This document shows positions 10,533 through 21,265 of a stretch of 64,000 nucleotides of DNA, one piece after another. The DNA comes from Dipteronia dyeriana (taxonomy: Eukaryota; Streptophyta; Magnoliopsida; Sapindales; Sapindaceae). Position 1 is the first letter of the stretch. Every line of letters starts with the position of its first letter. The notes below the pieces were generated by a model. That model saw only the letters and a program-made list of their open reading frames with translations. It was not told the origin of the DNA and searched no databases. Both the position numbers and the translations under genes were made by a program. The stretch is from assembly GCA_032871835.1 (NCBI GenBank), contig CM065297.1, positions 41,417,098-41,481,097 on the forward strand. The letters are read 5' to 3'.

Positions 10533-13326
10533 CTAAGGTTGGGAAGAGGATTTGGAACTCTTGCCGATGCTCTGGCCAGGCATCATTTCATACTCACGGA
10601 GGAGACTTTCATTTGAAGGCCAAACAAATGTGTCGACCGAATCATCCATCCACTCACCGTAATCTACTCCAGGGATCGGGCCAATATCATTAGTCAAACT
10701 TTCTACACCGGATTCTCGACTGGCATAGAAGGTCGAGAGAGAATGCTCTAATGGAACCTCCAGATGCATAGGATGTGTCTCTTTACCTAGGCTGTGGTAA
10801 TAAACTCTCCACTCTTTCATCTGAGTATGAAGAGATTCAAAGGACCGGTCTACGTGGTTCTTGATCGATAACTCCCAGTTGGTTCGGGCTTTATCAGTTG
10901 CCCGATTCTTGACCTTAAAAAATTCACCAAATGAAACTAACCCTCGATGAAATTCCCGAAATAGAAAGGCGTCATAAGCTGGGGATCTACTAAAACGATC
11001 GACCCCTTGGACTTCAAGTTCCATCCTGGCCTCTTTGGATAGAGACTCGACCGTCAAAGCTTGGCTGTCCAAGTCTTAGATCTTCTGCTCATAGGACGAC
11101 TTGGACTGCTCCGCTTTCTGTTCGGCTTTGAGCATCGATTCCTGGGTAGAAAACAATAAGTTTTGAAGCGACATAGCCTTCTCCTCTGCCAAAGAAACTC
11201 TTTCCTCGACTTCCACTCGCTTAGCCAAACAATGGTCGGTAAACATCTGAGCAGAGCTCACCTTCTATTGATAAGCTGATTCCACCGGAGCACGGTTATC
11301 CTCACTCTCCTTCAGCTGAGCTTCAAGACACCTTATTCTATCGGCTTGACATTGTTGCATCTAAACCAACTCAGCAAACTCGGCCACCATCTACCAGGAA
11401 GTTAAATTAAAAATCTAGCAAGCAAAGACTAAAAACAAAAGAGAGTTGGGAGTAGAACTTACATAAGATGCGCCGTTGAAAATATTCTGAAGACGGCTCG
11501 TCAAAGGAGCATCCCTGAAACAGCTCCAATGGTCATCCCCAATGAAAGCTCGACAAGATGACATCGCCCTTAACATATCCTGGGGAGAAGGATAAGAGGG
11601 GCCTCCCGAGGATTCAGTCTTTACATCTTCAGCCTCAAGAAGAAAGGAGCCCCTGTTCAGGTCAGAAGTTTCTGCTCCTGTTGATGCTTCAATGTGAACG
11701 CTCAGGGGAATCTTAGCCTCGGTATCTTAATCACTCGATTCAATGAATGAAACTACCCGAGGGACCTTATAAGGATGAACAAGAGAGTCGACCGCGTTCT
11801 GTTTCTCAGCCCGAGTATGATGGAAGCTGAGATCAGCCGAAGGGTCTTCTTAATCATCATCTCGGAAGGATCCAAAAAATTTAGGATCAAGATTTGCTTG
11901 TCCATAAGAGGTTTTATCTCTATACCCGGCATTCGATCTTTTGGTAGGAACCTCAACCCGGGAGCTCGACTCACCAGGCCCCTCGCTAAGGTCATCACTT
12001 TGCCTCCCCTCAGCTTCAGGCAATTTCTGAGCATGGTTAGTAGGGCCACTCGGACCACTGGATTCCCACATGGTAGACCAAATTACCTCTTCAGGGACGT
12101 ACTCAGGATCTACTCATCAGCCTAATCAGATTCCTCATCTGAATCAGGCGGGGCAATGCCTTCTTTGCTTTGATGAGAAGCCTCTTTTTGGTTTGCCTGA
12201 AGGATCGATTTCACCTGCCGAGCTTGAACGTCGCAGATGATGTCTGAGTCATACACATGACAATTAAAAGAACCAAGTCAGAATATAAAAAGTAGATTAA
12301 AAAAAAGAGGGTGGGAAGACCACTTACGTCACCTGCGATAGCCTAAAATTTGGCTAAAAATGCCAAGCTCTATCATCTTCTTCTTATTGAAAAGATAAGA
12401 CCTGTTCCTTTTTTCCAAAGTACACACTGCAACCCGAGCAAGTCTAGTCAGTTCAGCATCGGAGAATTCAAGCTTTTTCTTGTTCCATATGTCAGAGGAA
12501 CAGAAAAAATGGGGAACCTTCAACACTGTCTGATTCTCCCCGGCCGAAAGAGTAACTTGAAGTCCTAAGTTCCCTCCGGCAAAAAACCAACTGTTCTTCC
12601 GGTGCTTGTTTGACGAAGGGAATCCCCACACGAAGCCTCTTTTTTTTATGTCATCAGAGGTGTCAACTCCCCGATTCACTTTTGACCCCTCAAGGACCCA
12701 GCAATCTGGTGGATTGGACATGAGAAAATAAGTCCTTGTCTGACCTGATTGCCTTAGTGTGTAGAAGTGCCTGATTTCACTCGGGGAAGGCGGTGACAGG
12801 TTCATTCGACTCAACATATGCCACAAGCACATCAAAATCTTGTAGCTATTCGGGGCCAGTTGGACTGGAGCGATCCCTGCTTCAGCTAGAAACCAGGTAA
12901 TAAACGGCTGGAGAGGAAGAGTGGTGCCGTAACATTTGGCTCGACGTCATACCCACTCGGGCGATCTACAGAAAAAGAGATATGAGAGTTTCTAAACTCC
13001 TCTTCAACGTCCTTCTCATCTACAATTTGCTCCATGATTCAAATGTTGCCCGAGCTGTGCTTGTGGACTTCGCTTTTACTTTGATGTTTTTCCATCCTGG
13101 ATCGAAGAGGTACCTTGTGATCAGAAATGATAGATTCAGAACTAGATGATTTAGAACTAAAACGGACGTCAGAGTAAAGCCTGAAAACTTCAACATCTAA
13201 AAAAGAAGGTTCATCATGAGGTATCTCCCCCAATAATCTACGAACGTAAGAAACCAGTTGAAAATCTCCACGTTCAAGCGCTTCGAAGGCTATAGTAAAG
13301 AGACGACAACGAGAAGATGGATCCAT
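10533..13326 (-). pseudogene. Antisense accessory gene of B: Transposase_28-like ('putative gypsy type transposon') protein, broken
   Basis: The gene lies opposite to gag-pol, between integrase and the 3' LTR. Exon 1 starts at ATG 13326 (MDPSSRCRLF) and runs to a stop at 13039. The domain core follows at 12835-12329, with NLSPPSPSEIRHFYTLRQSG, YFLMSNPPDCWV and KKKLEFSDAELTRLARVA. A GTAAGTGG donor near 12316 and a GTAAGTTC donor near 11462 indicate introns. The 3' part (11261-10533) is heptad-rich coiled coil, then an acidic tail. Compared with C, about 140 bases of the domain are missing near 12940, a TGA sits beside the first donor, and stops split the middle. I recognise the fold family only from its PPG-PFI-FL-APAQL-NS-type core, better kept in C. 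Function is unknown; such antisense ORFs are known in Tat elements. Confidence 0.65.
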
Positions 13327-13507
13327 TGAAACTAACCTTTGGAATAAAGAAACATTGAGATTTCACGTGAGAAGGGCAAATTGAATTTACATGGTCACCA
13401 TTAAGACACATCATTATAACAAGACATTTACTCTGGCATAAATGAGGTGCAAAATATTAATGAGTTGATTAAAATACTTTCGCCTGGAACAAATTCCTAT
13501 TCGGCAA

Positions 13508-13527
13508 AAAATATTTTAAGGGGGTAT
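13508..13527 (+). other. Polypurine tract of B
   Basis: AAATATTTTAAGGGGGTAT lies directly before TGTCATATG of the 3' LTR. C has the same tract at 20326-20345. It is the plus-strand primer site for cDNA synthesis. Confidence 0.75.
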
Positions 13528-13683
13528 TGTCATATGTAAATTTTATCAGATGTACACGTCATTGACAATGAGGATAAAATTGCCAGATAGATATCCGAAT
13601 AGACGTTCAGAAAATATCCTGCAAGATGTCACCAAAGAGTAAGAACCCAAGTAAGTATAAATGCAAGTATTTAGCAAGACCCA

Positions 13684-13764
13684 CTCGGGGTCATCTGACG
13701 TCACGTTCTACTTCAGATCAACTAACGTCATGTTCTACTTAGGATCAGTTGACGTCATGTTCTA
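13684..13764 (+). promoter_or_regulatory. Three 27-bp repeats with TGACGTCA/TAACGTCA cores
   Basis: Units lie at 13684-13710, 13711-13737 and 13738-13764. The cores are TGACGTCA (13696-13703), TAACGTCA (13723-13730) and TGACGTCA (13750-13757), exactly 27 bases apart. TGACG/ACGT cores are the known binding sites of plant bZIP factors (TGA and CRE-like), so this could be an LTR enhancer. Binding is inferred. Confidence 0.55.
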
Positions 13765-14242
13765 CGCGGGACAAATATGAAGAAATCTGAATAAAGAAGT
13801 CCATTACATAACTCGTATACGAACCAAGAGTCATATTAAAATACACAAAGATATCCATGTTGAAGAATTCTAAAAAGAGTAAAATACCAAACAGGAAAAA
13901 GGTTCCAAATCAGACAACAACTTTATTTCTTCAAAAAGACTACGCATTTGTAAGGAAATAAGTCGTAAATGGACTTTATCACTAGTCCCATTCGATCTCT
14001 ATACAAATCTCTGAAATAGGAATGAAGACAAAGACGACTTCAACAAGTAACCAATTGTAATTAAATACAAAATTCTTTCATTACTTGTACAAAAAGGATT
14101 AGGGTTCTATATACATATAAATAGACCCATAATCTCGTCATAAGAAGAGAGATAGAAGAACATGGAGAGAAAAAAGAGAGATCGAGAGATGTAAATCTTT
14201 ATTTCAATAGTGGATTTTGGCTTGGTTGTTTATTCAATCACC

Positions 14243-14278
14243 CGTGGACGTTTCTCCAGTCATCGGAGTTTTACCACG
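14243..14278 (+). promoter_or_regulatory. Two-stem hairpin module, 3' LTR of B
   Basis: Outer stem CGTGG (14243-14247) with CCACG (14274-14278) is perfect. Inner stem CTCCA with CGGAG has one A-C mismatch relative to the 5' LTR copy. Confidence 0.5.
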
Positions 14279-14386
14279 TAAAACTTGTGTCTAATTACAT
14301 TGTTATTCTCTTTCTCTTTGAGATCATGGCTAAAATCCAATTTTGTTGACTTTTTCACAGATGGAGAAATCGACGTCAATAATTAC

Positions 14387-14596
14387 AATACAACAATTAT
14401 ATTGGTTAATTATATAATCAATTTGTTTATAGTTGTAATAATATTAAACAAAATGCAAAAATTGCTATTTCAATTTTTGGTAGTTTCCAGTTAACCTACC
14501 AGACGTGTTTTTTCGTTTTCGTTTTTGTTTTCGTTTTTATTTTCAAAATAGAGCTTTTAGTATATACTACTAGACGTATTTTCAGAATTCGAAACT
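14387..14596. other. Spacer between B and C; left part of a possible T-rich MITE
   Basis: About 205 AT-rich bases with (TTTTCG)n-like runs at 14513-14550. After C the sequence continues with a roughly inverted A-rich/T-rich tract (21266-21340). The two sides may be arms of a small fold-back element into which C inserted, but the arms match only loosely. It ends in AAACT, the duplication of C. Confidence 0.4.
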
Positions 14597-15491
14597 TGTC
14601 ATATGTGAATTTTATCGCACGTACATGTCATCAACAAAGAGAATAAATTGCCAGGTGGACATCCAAATAGGCATTCATAAAACATCCTACAAGACATCGC
14701 CGAAGAAGAGAAAACTCGAGTAAGAAGATGTTGAATAAAACCTACTCAGGGTCAATCAACATTATATACTACTCGGGATCAATTAAAGATACTCGGGACT
14801 GGTTAAATGACGCTTTTACTCGGGATCAAATGATGTTACTCGGTACCAGCGGGTATTATTCTTGCTCGGGATAAATATGAAGAAATCTGAATAAAAAGCC
14901 TAGAGCTAAGTTCACAAGGATTAGGTCATTAAATACATGAAGATATCCATATCAAGAAGGAATCCCAAAGAGAACAGAATACTGAGCAGGAAGGGTTTCC
15001 AATCGGGCAACAACTTTATTGCTTTAAAAAGACTACGCTCTTATATAAGGAAATAAGTCCTAATTGGACTACATTACTAGAGTCCCATTCGATCTCAATA
15101 TAAGGCTCCGAAACAGGAAAGAAGATAATCAGCTTCAAATAAGTAAATAATTGTAATTAAATACAAAGATCTATTACTTATAAAAAGCAGATTAGGGTTC
15201 TATAAACATATAAATGGACCCATAATCTCGCCAAAAATAGATAGACATCAATCATAGAAAAATACAGAGAAAAAAAAGAGAGATCGAGAGCTTGTAACAT
15301 TATAAATTCATAGTGGATTTTGGCTCGGTTGATCATTCAACCACCTGTGGACGTTTCTCCGGTCATCAGAGTTTTACCACGTAAAAAACTCGTGTCTTGG
15401 TTACTTTCTCATTCTCTTTCTCTTTGAAAATCACAGCCGAAATCCAATTCTTGTTGGCTTTTTTGATACAATCCAGAAATCAACGTCAACA
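14597..15491 (+). repeat. 5' LTR of element C
   Basis: It runs from TGTCATATGTG to GTCAACA (895 bases). It has an irregular array of ACTCGG-headed repeats at about 14745-14875 in the place of the 27-bp array of B, TATAAATGG at 15209-15217, and the hairpin at 15346-15381. Confidence 0.9.
15346..15381 (+). promoter_or_regulatory. Two-stem hairpin module, 5' LTR of C
   Basis: TGTGG (15346-15350) with CCACG (15377-15381), one wobble. Inner CTCCG (15357-15361) with CAGAG (15367-15371), one mismatch. Loop GTCAT. Confidence 0.5.
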
Positions 15492-15536
15492 ATTGGCACT
15501 AGAAGAAGCGGATGAACCTCCGATTAATTAAAAGCA

Positions 15537-16987
15537 ATGGCAGGAAGCAGAAGCAGTTCTGGGGATGTCCAAAAATATCCGGATAACTTCCATGTTGGTA
15601 GTTTCTCGCGGGATGTCGCTGCAACAACAGAAAACCTACCTACATTCCTTGCGGGGATCTACCAAGTTCCTCTGACCAGCGGAGACCTGACACAACGTTT
15701 CTGAGAGGCGTTGCAGCAATTGGTGGAAGATGCAACAAAGAAAAAAGTTGATCTACTGGCTACGGAAGCACAAACTCCTAACCTCCCATCTTTAAGGCTT
15801 CGTTCGGTGGTATTATGGCTAGAAATAAATACACTAGAAGTCGGAAGGAACCCTACCCTAGTCAATCAGGCTGGACGTGAAACACCTGAAGAGGAATGAC
15901 CACGCCAGAAGCAGAACCAAGATTAAACAATCCGTACTAGACACCGTAAATATGACCGTCACAGGGATCGGTTGTCATCAGAAGATAGCAATCGACACCA
16001 TCACAAGCGTCATCATGGAATCATACGTGAAACCCGGCATCAAAGTGAAGAACCTGAAAGAGGAATGACAATCACCCATCGGTTAAACCATCAGGGAAGT
16101 CCGGTGGGAAACAGGGACGTCGTAATCCAAAGCCTAACTCGAGAAGTCGAGAACAATAGGCGATAGATGGATGCACTGGTCAGACGTTATAGGTGTAAAG
16201 ATTTATCTAAAGAAGATTTTGACAGTCCATTCACTAGGGAAATCTTACGGACCCCATTCCCAGAAAGGTTTAGAATACCGCACGTGGAGCAGTTTAAGAA
16301 AGACACAGACCCAAAGGAGCACGTCAGACGCTATAAAAGTGCTATGGCCCAGTATGCCCATAGAGATTCTTTACTGTGTCTCAACTTTCCATAAACTTTA
16401 AGAGACATGGGCTCAAGATGGTTCGGGAGATTGCCCCCAGCAAGCATTGGAAGTTTTAGTGAATTAAGCAGGAGCTTCTCAATTCAATTCCTGAGTAATG
16501 TTCACAGGAAAAAGTCAGTGGCTTACCTTTCTCAAATAAAGCAAGGGAAAGATGATTCACTGAAGAAATATCTGTTGAGATTTGGCCAAGCAGTATCAAA
16601 AATTGACAGTGCAAACGATGAAGCAATGATTGCTACATTCATCAACAACCTGCAGAATGGAAGTCTATCTTTCGATTTAAGAAGAACCTGTCTGACCAGG
16701 TATGCAGATATGATGGACATGGCAGGAGGGTATGCATTAGCCGAAGAAGAAGAGTTAGCCACTGGAGGAAGCTACATGCATGGAGGAAAACCCGAGAAGG
16801 ACGCCAAGTCTAAGATGCAGAACCAAAAGGGAAAATAGAAAGGAAACGGCAAAGAAAAGATCAATAACGGGGGAAACGAGCGTAATGCAGAACAAACCAT
16901 GGAAAAATACCGAGGTAGATACACCAACTACACCCCTCTTTAGAAAAAATAGGAGGAAATCCTAGCCATTCTGGAAACAAATAATAT
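15537..16987 (+). pseudogene. gag: gag of element C, with nonsense mutations
   Basis: It begins at ATG 15537 (MAGSRSSSGD), aligning with B. In-frame TGA at 15702-15704 is most simply a CGA-to-TGA change. Further stops lie at 15897-15899, 16164-16166 and at the end of LLCLNFP (about 16392). Between them the Tat gag core is well kept: SPFTREILRTPFPERF (16228-16275), TDPKEHVRRYKSAMAQYA, then from 16407 SRWFGRLPPASIGSFSEL, SVAYLSQIKQGKDDSLKKYL and DEAMIATFINNL, followed by a lysine-rich tail. It is better preserved than the gag of B. The open reading ends at the deletion junction near 16987. Confidence 0.85.
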
Positions 16988-17020
16988 GGTACCATCTCGT
17001 ATCTATAAAAAATCCTATCT
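16987..17020. other. Deletion junction with filler DNA in element C
   Basis: Left of about 16987 the sequence aligns with B gag near 5410. Right of about 17020 it aligns with B near 10525. The bases between match neither flank. They contain GGTACCATCTCGTAT, a 14-of-15 match to GGCACCATCTCGTAT at 17071-17085, and CTAT(C)TATAAAAA twice. This looks like templated filler from double-strand-break repair. Confidence 0.6.
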
Positions 17021-17027
17021 ATAAAAA

Positions 17028-19853
17028 TCAGGGTTGTGAGGATTTGGAGTCCTTACCAATACTCGGGTCTGGCACCATCTCGTATTCACGGAGCAGGCTC
17101 TCATCAGAAGGCCAATCAATTGTGTCAGCCGAATCGTCCATCCATTGGCTGTAATCCTCTTCTGGGATTGACCCAACATCAGGCACCATACCCTCTACGT
17201 CTGACTCTCCACGGGCGTAAAAAGTTGAGAGGGAATGCTCAGATGGAACCTCCAAATGCAAGGGACGGGGCTCCTTGCCTCGGCTGCGGCAGTAAGCCCT
17301 CCATTCCTTCATTTAGGTCCGGAGAGATTCTAAGGACCGATCCGCATAATGTTTGATTGACAACTCCCAGTTAGTTCGAGCCTTCTCAGTCGCCTTATTC
17401 TTAACTTTGAAGAATTCGCCAGCCAAAACTAGCCCCCGCTGAAACTCCCGAAGGAGAAAGGAGTCATAAGTAGGAGATCTTTTGAAACTATCCACCCATT
17501 AGACTTCAAGTTCCAGCCTGGCTTCTCGGGATAAGGATTCGACTGTCAGAGCCTGGCATTCCAATTTTTGATTTTTTGCTCATACGCCGACTTGGACTGC
17601 TTCGCTTCCTGCTCGGCCTTAAACATGGATTCTTGGGCAGAGGATAACAAATCTTGAAGTGATGCTGCCTTCTCCTCTGCCAAAGAAGCTTTCTCCAAGG
17701 CTTCAACCTACTTCGCCAAGCAGTGGTAGGTAAAAACTTAGGCAGAACCAACCTCTTGTTGATAAGCCTTTTCGACCCAAGCACGTTGATCCTCACTTTT
17801 CTTCAGCTGAGCTTCAGGACGCCTTATTCTATCGGCTTGATGTTGCTGTGTCTGAACCAGCTCAGCGAACTCGGCCACCATCGATAAAGGAGTTCGATTA
17901 AAAATCTACCAAACAAACAAACAAAGCAATTGAAAGAAGTTAAAGATAACTTACATAAGATGCACAGTTGAAAAAGTTTTGAAGAGGTTCAACAAGGGAG
18001 CCATCCCAAAAACAGCTCCAGCGGTCATCGCTGATGAAAGCCTGACCAGATGACATCTCCCGTAACATATCCTGGGGAGAAGGATGTGAAGGAACCCCCG
18101 AGGGTTCAACCCCTAGATCTTTAACCTCGAGAGGAGGGGAACCCCTGTTCGGCTTCGAAGCCTCCGCATCCACCGATGCTCCAACATCAGCACTCAGGTG
18201 AGTCTCAGCCATAATATCTTCATCACTGGAGTTGATGAAAGAGACCACCTGAGGGACCTTGAAAGGATGAGTTGGAAAGCTGATTGCCTTCCGTTTCACA
18301 CCCTGAGAGTGGTGGAAACTGAGATAAACTGCAGGATCTTCCTGAGTATCATACCGGAAGACTTCAAAAAATTTGGGACCTATGGGTACCTATCCCGCAG
18401 AGGTATTACCTACATCACCGGTGTCAGTCCGCTCGGTAGGCTTTTCACCAAGATCTTCACTCTGCCCTTGCCCGTCGCCAGGCAGCTGAGTATCGGTCGG
18501 GCCATTTGGACCACTAGTTTCCCCAGATGTCGGTTGAACAACGTCCAAAGGGACATCTTCGGGAACTTGCTCTTCAACCACATCAGTCTCCTCATCGGAC
18601 TCAGGCATGGTGATGCCTTCATTGCCTTGATGAGAAGCTTCTTTCTGACTTGCCTGAATAATTGACTTCACTTGGCGAGCCTGAAGATCGCAGACTACGT
18701 CCGTATCATACGCTTAGAAGAAAAAAGGAACCGCTTCATAATGCAAAACAAAAAATATATAACAATGAAAAGAAAGGTTGCAAAAATCACTTACATCGCC
18801 TGCGGTAGCCCAAAATTTGTTTGAAGAAGCCGAACTCTATCATCTTCGTCTCAATAAAAAGATAAGTCTTGCTCCTCTTTTTCCAAAGTGCGAACTGCTG
18901 CCCGAGTAAGTCTGGTCAGCTCAGTATCGCTGTAATCAATTTTCTTTTTGTTCCACATCTCAAGGTAACAGAAGAAACGGGGAACTCTCAACACCGCCCG
19001 AGCATTCCTTGATCTGAGGGTGACTTAAAGACCGAGGCTCCCTCTTGTAAAGAACCAACTGTTCTTCCAGAATTTATTGGATGTAGGGAATCCCCAAACA
19101 AAGGGTCATCAGAGATATCAATTCCCCGATTCACCTTTGTCCCATTGGGGACCCAACAGTCTGGCAAATTAAACATGAAGAAATAGGTTCCTATCTTGCC
19201 AGACTGCCTCAACGTAAAGAAATGCCTGATTTCATTCAGGGAGGACGGTGATAGGTTTATCTGGTTGTACATGTTCCGCATGCAAATCAAGATCTTGTAG
19301 CTGTTTAGGGCTAGTTGGGCCGGAGCGATCCCTGCTTCAGCCAAAAACCAGGCAATAAATGGCTGAAAAGGGAGAGTGACGCCACAACAAAGCATGGATC
19401 TGTAGATCACCACCATACCCGGGGGAGGATTCCACAGGGCCCTATAACCCGCTGGAATTAGAGTGACCGAATTGGGCAGATCAAATCGGGCACGACACTT
19501 CATTACCTCATCTGGCCCGACCACATTCGGCTCGGTGTCGAACCCACTTGGGCGTTCAGCAGAAAAAGTAAGACCAGACGCCCTGAATGCCTCTTCGACA
19601 TCATTCTCATTGGCAATCTGCCCCTTTATTCGAGTTCAGCCTGAATTTTGCCTACGGACTTCACTGCTGCTTTGATGTTTTCCCATCCTTCGAAGAGGTA
19701 CCCGGTGATTTGAAATATCATAATCAGAACTAGATGAAGAACTAGATACAGGGCTGAAAGTGATCTTTTAATGCAAGAAACCAACCAAAAATCCCCACGT
19801 TCTAATGCATCAAGAGCGACATTAAAAAGACCATGACAGGAAGATGGCTCCAT
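17028..19853 (-). pseudogene. Antisense accessory gene of C: Transposase_28-like protein with introns, broken
   Basis: It starts at ATG 19853 (MEPSSCHGLF), matching B. The 5' exon has lost about 60 bases present in B. The domain core is best seen at 19524-18988: LWNPPPGMVVIYRSML, LPFQPFIAWFLAEAGIAPAQ, LNSYKILICM, LSPSSLNEIRHFFTLRQSG and YFFMFNLPDCWV. This is the pattern of the Pfam family Transposase_28 (putative gypsy type transposon). Intron 1 is 18794-18713, with a GTAAGTG donor and an AAG acceptor. A second GTAAGTTATC donor lies at 17954. Exon 3 (18712-17955) is acidic and Pro/Ser-rich. The 3' exon (about 17873-17028) is coiled coil, then SLLREYEMVPDPSIGK. Stops occur at 17313, in the coiled coil and mid-exon 3. 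The function of the family is not known. Confidence 0.65.
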
Positions 19854-20345
19854 TAAAACTAACCTTGAATAAATTTTGATGCAAGATGTTCAATGGAAAG
19901 TCACAACCTTCTGCATAAAGAAATCTGGGTTTAAGAATTCTTTTCTGCTGAGAAATCTTTAAGAATGAACAAACTGTCTCAGTGAAGAATTTAATGAAAT
20001 AAAAGCATGAAACCCTAGATCTCAAGGCGGGAAATAACAATGATAAGGATTGATGACGTAGGCGGTGCACGGGGAAATGCGTGAGTCATTTCTCATAAAT
20101 GATATCTAAAAATGAAGAGGCAAGGGACACGAGTCAGAAGGAGAACTGGCTTTCACCGTCAGAACTCTAAAACATCGCCATCATTAAAGATCTCGCATAA
20201 CAAGGCAAATCAAATTTGCAGGGTTATCATTAAGACACGTCAATATGACAAGATATTTACTTGGTTACTGAAAAGATATTGAAAGCTAATTAAAATACTT
20301 TTGCCCAAAGAAACCTTGTTCAACAAAAATATTTTAAGGGGGTAT
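19854..20345. other. Noncoding region between antisense gene start and 3' LTR of C, ending in the PPT
   Basis: It probably contains the promoter of the antisense gene (minus strand); no clear TATA stands out. The PPT AAATATTTTAAGGGGGTAT precedes the LTR. No plus-strand ORF. Confidence 0.6.
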
Positions 20346-21260
20346 TGTCATATGTGAATTTTATCGCACGTACACGTCATCAACAAAGAGGATAAATTGC
20401 CAGGTGGACCTCCAAATAGGCATTCAGAAAATATCCTACAAGACATCACCGAAGAAGAGAAAACCCGAGTAAGAAGATGTTGAATAAAACCTACTCAGGT
20501 TCAATCAACGTTATATACTACTCGGGATCAGTTAACGACACTCGGTACTGGTTAAATGAAGCTTATACTCGAGATCAAATGATGTTACTCGGGATTAATT
20601 GTTGTTACTCAGGACCAACGGATATTATCCTTGCTCGGGATAAATATGTAGAAAACTGAATAAAAAGCCTAGCGCTAAGTTCACACGGATTAGGTCATTA
20701 AATACACGAAGATATCCATATCAAAAGGAAATACCAAAGAGAACAGAATACTGAGCTGGAAGGGTTCCCAATCAGGCAACAACTTTATTTCTTTAAAAAG
20801 ACTACGCTCTTATATAAGGAAATAAGTCCTAATTGGACTACATTACTAGAGTCCCATTCGATCTCAATATAAGGCTCCGAAACAGGAAAGAAGACAATCA
20901 GCTTCAAACAAGTAAATATTTGTAATTAAATACAAAGATCTATTACTTATACAAAGCAGATTAGGGTTCTATAAATATATAAATAGACCCATAATCTCAT
21001 CAAAAATAGATAGACAGCAATCATAGAAAAAAACAGAGAGAAAAAAGAGAGATCGAAAGCTTGTAACATTATAAATTCATAGTGGATTTTGGCTCGGTTG
21101 ATCATTCAACCACCCGTGGACGTTTCTCCGGTCATTGGAGTTTTACCATGTAAAAAACTTGTGTCTTGGTTACTTTCTCCTTCTCTTTCTCTTTGAAAAT
21201 AACAACTGAAATCCAATCTTTGTTGGCTTTTATGATACAATCCAGAAATCAACATCAACA
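20346..21260 (+). repeat. 3' LTR of element C
   Basis: 915 bases from TGTCATATG to ATCAACA. It is about 20 bases longer than the 5' LTR, apparently by one extra ACTCGG-headed repeat unit near 20585-20625. TATAAATAG at 20978-20986. Confidence 0.9.
21115..21150 (+). promoter_or_regulatory. Two-stem hairpin module, 3' LTR of C
   Basis: CGTGG (21115-21119) with CCATG (21146-21150), and CTCCG (21126-21130) with TGGAG (21136-21140). Both substitutions relative to B turn G-C into G-T(U) wobbles, so all pairs survive. Confidence 0.5.
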
Positions 21261-21265
21261 AAACT

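Larger units (their letters stand above)
3026..14381 (+). mobile_element. Element B: full-length, defective Tat-like Ty3/Gypsy retrotransposon
   Basis: The element is bounded by two similar LTRs (3026-3893 and 13528-14381) and by the perfect 5-bp duplication ATTAC (3021-3025, 14382-14386). The internal order is PBS-like site, gag, protease, RT, RNase H, a second RNase H, integrase, a noncoding repeat-rich spacer, an antisense gene, PPT and LTR. Dual RNase H and an antisense ORF before the 3' LTR are known traits of the Tat lineage. The LTRs differ at 7 positions in roughly the first 140 aligned bases, so the insertion is not recent. Every coding block has stops or frameshifts. Confidence 0.9.
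13528..14381 (+). repeat. 3' LTR of element B
   Basis: It begins TGTCATATG and ends GTCAATA (854 bases). The last bases are ATA where the 5' LTR has ACA, so the terminal CA is mutated. ATTAC follows at 14382-14386. TATA box at 14116-14124. Confidence 0.9.
14597..21260 (+). mobile_element. Element C: pol-less Tat-like Gypsy element
   Basis: It is bounded by LTRs (14597-15491 and 20346-21260) and the perfect duplication AAACT (14592-14596, 21261-21265). Inside are a PBS-like site, gag, a short junction (about 16987-17020), an antisense gene homologous to that of B, a PPT and an LTR. Alignment to B shows that the whole protease-to-integrase block, about 5.1 kb in B, is missing. The LTRs differ at 7 positions in roughly the first 154 aligned bases. 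It is a non-autonomous or post-insertion deletion derivative of a sister family of B, because its LTR differs clearly from that of B. Confidence 0.9.
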
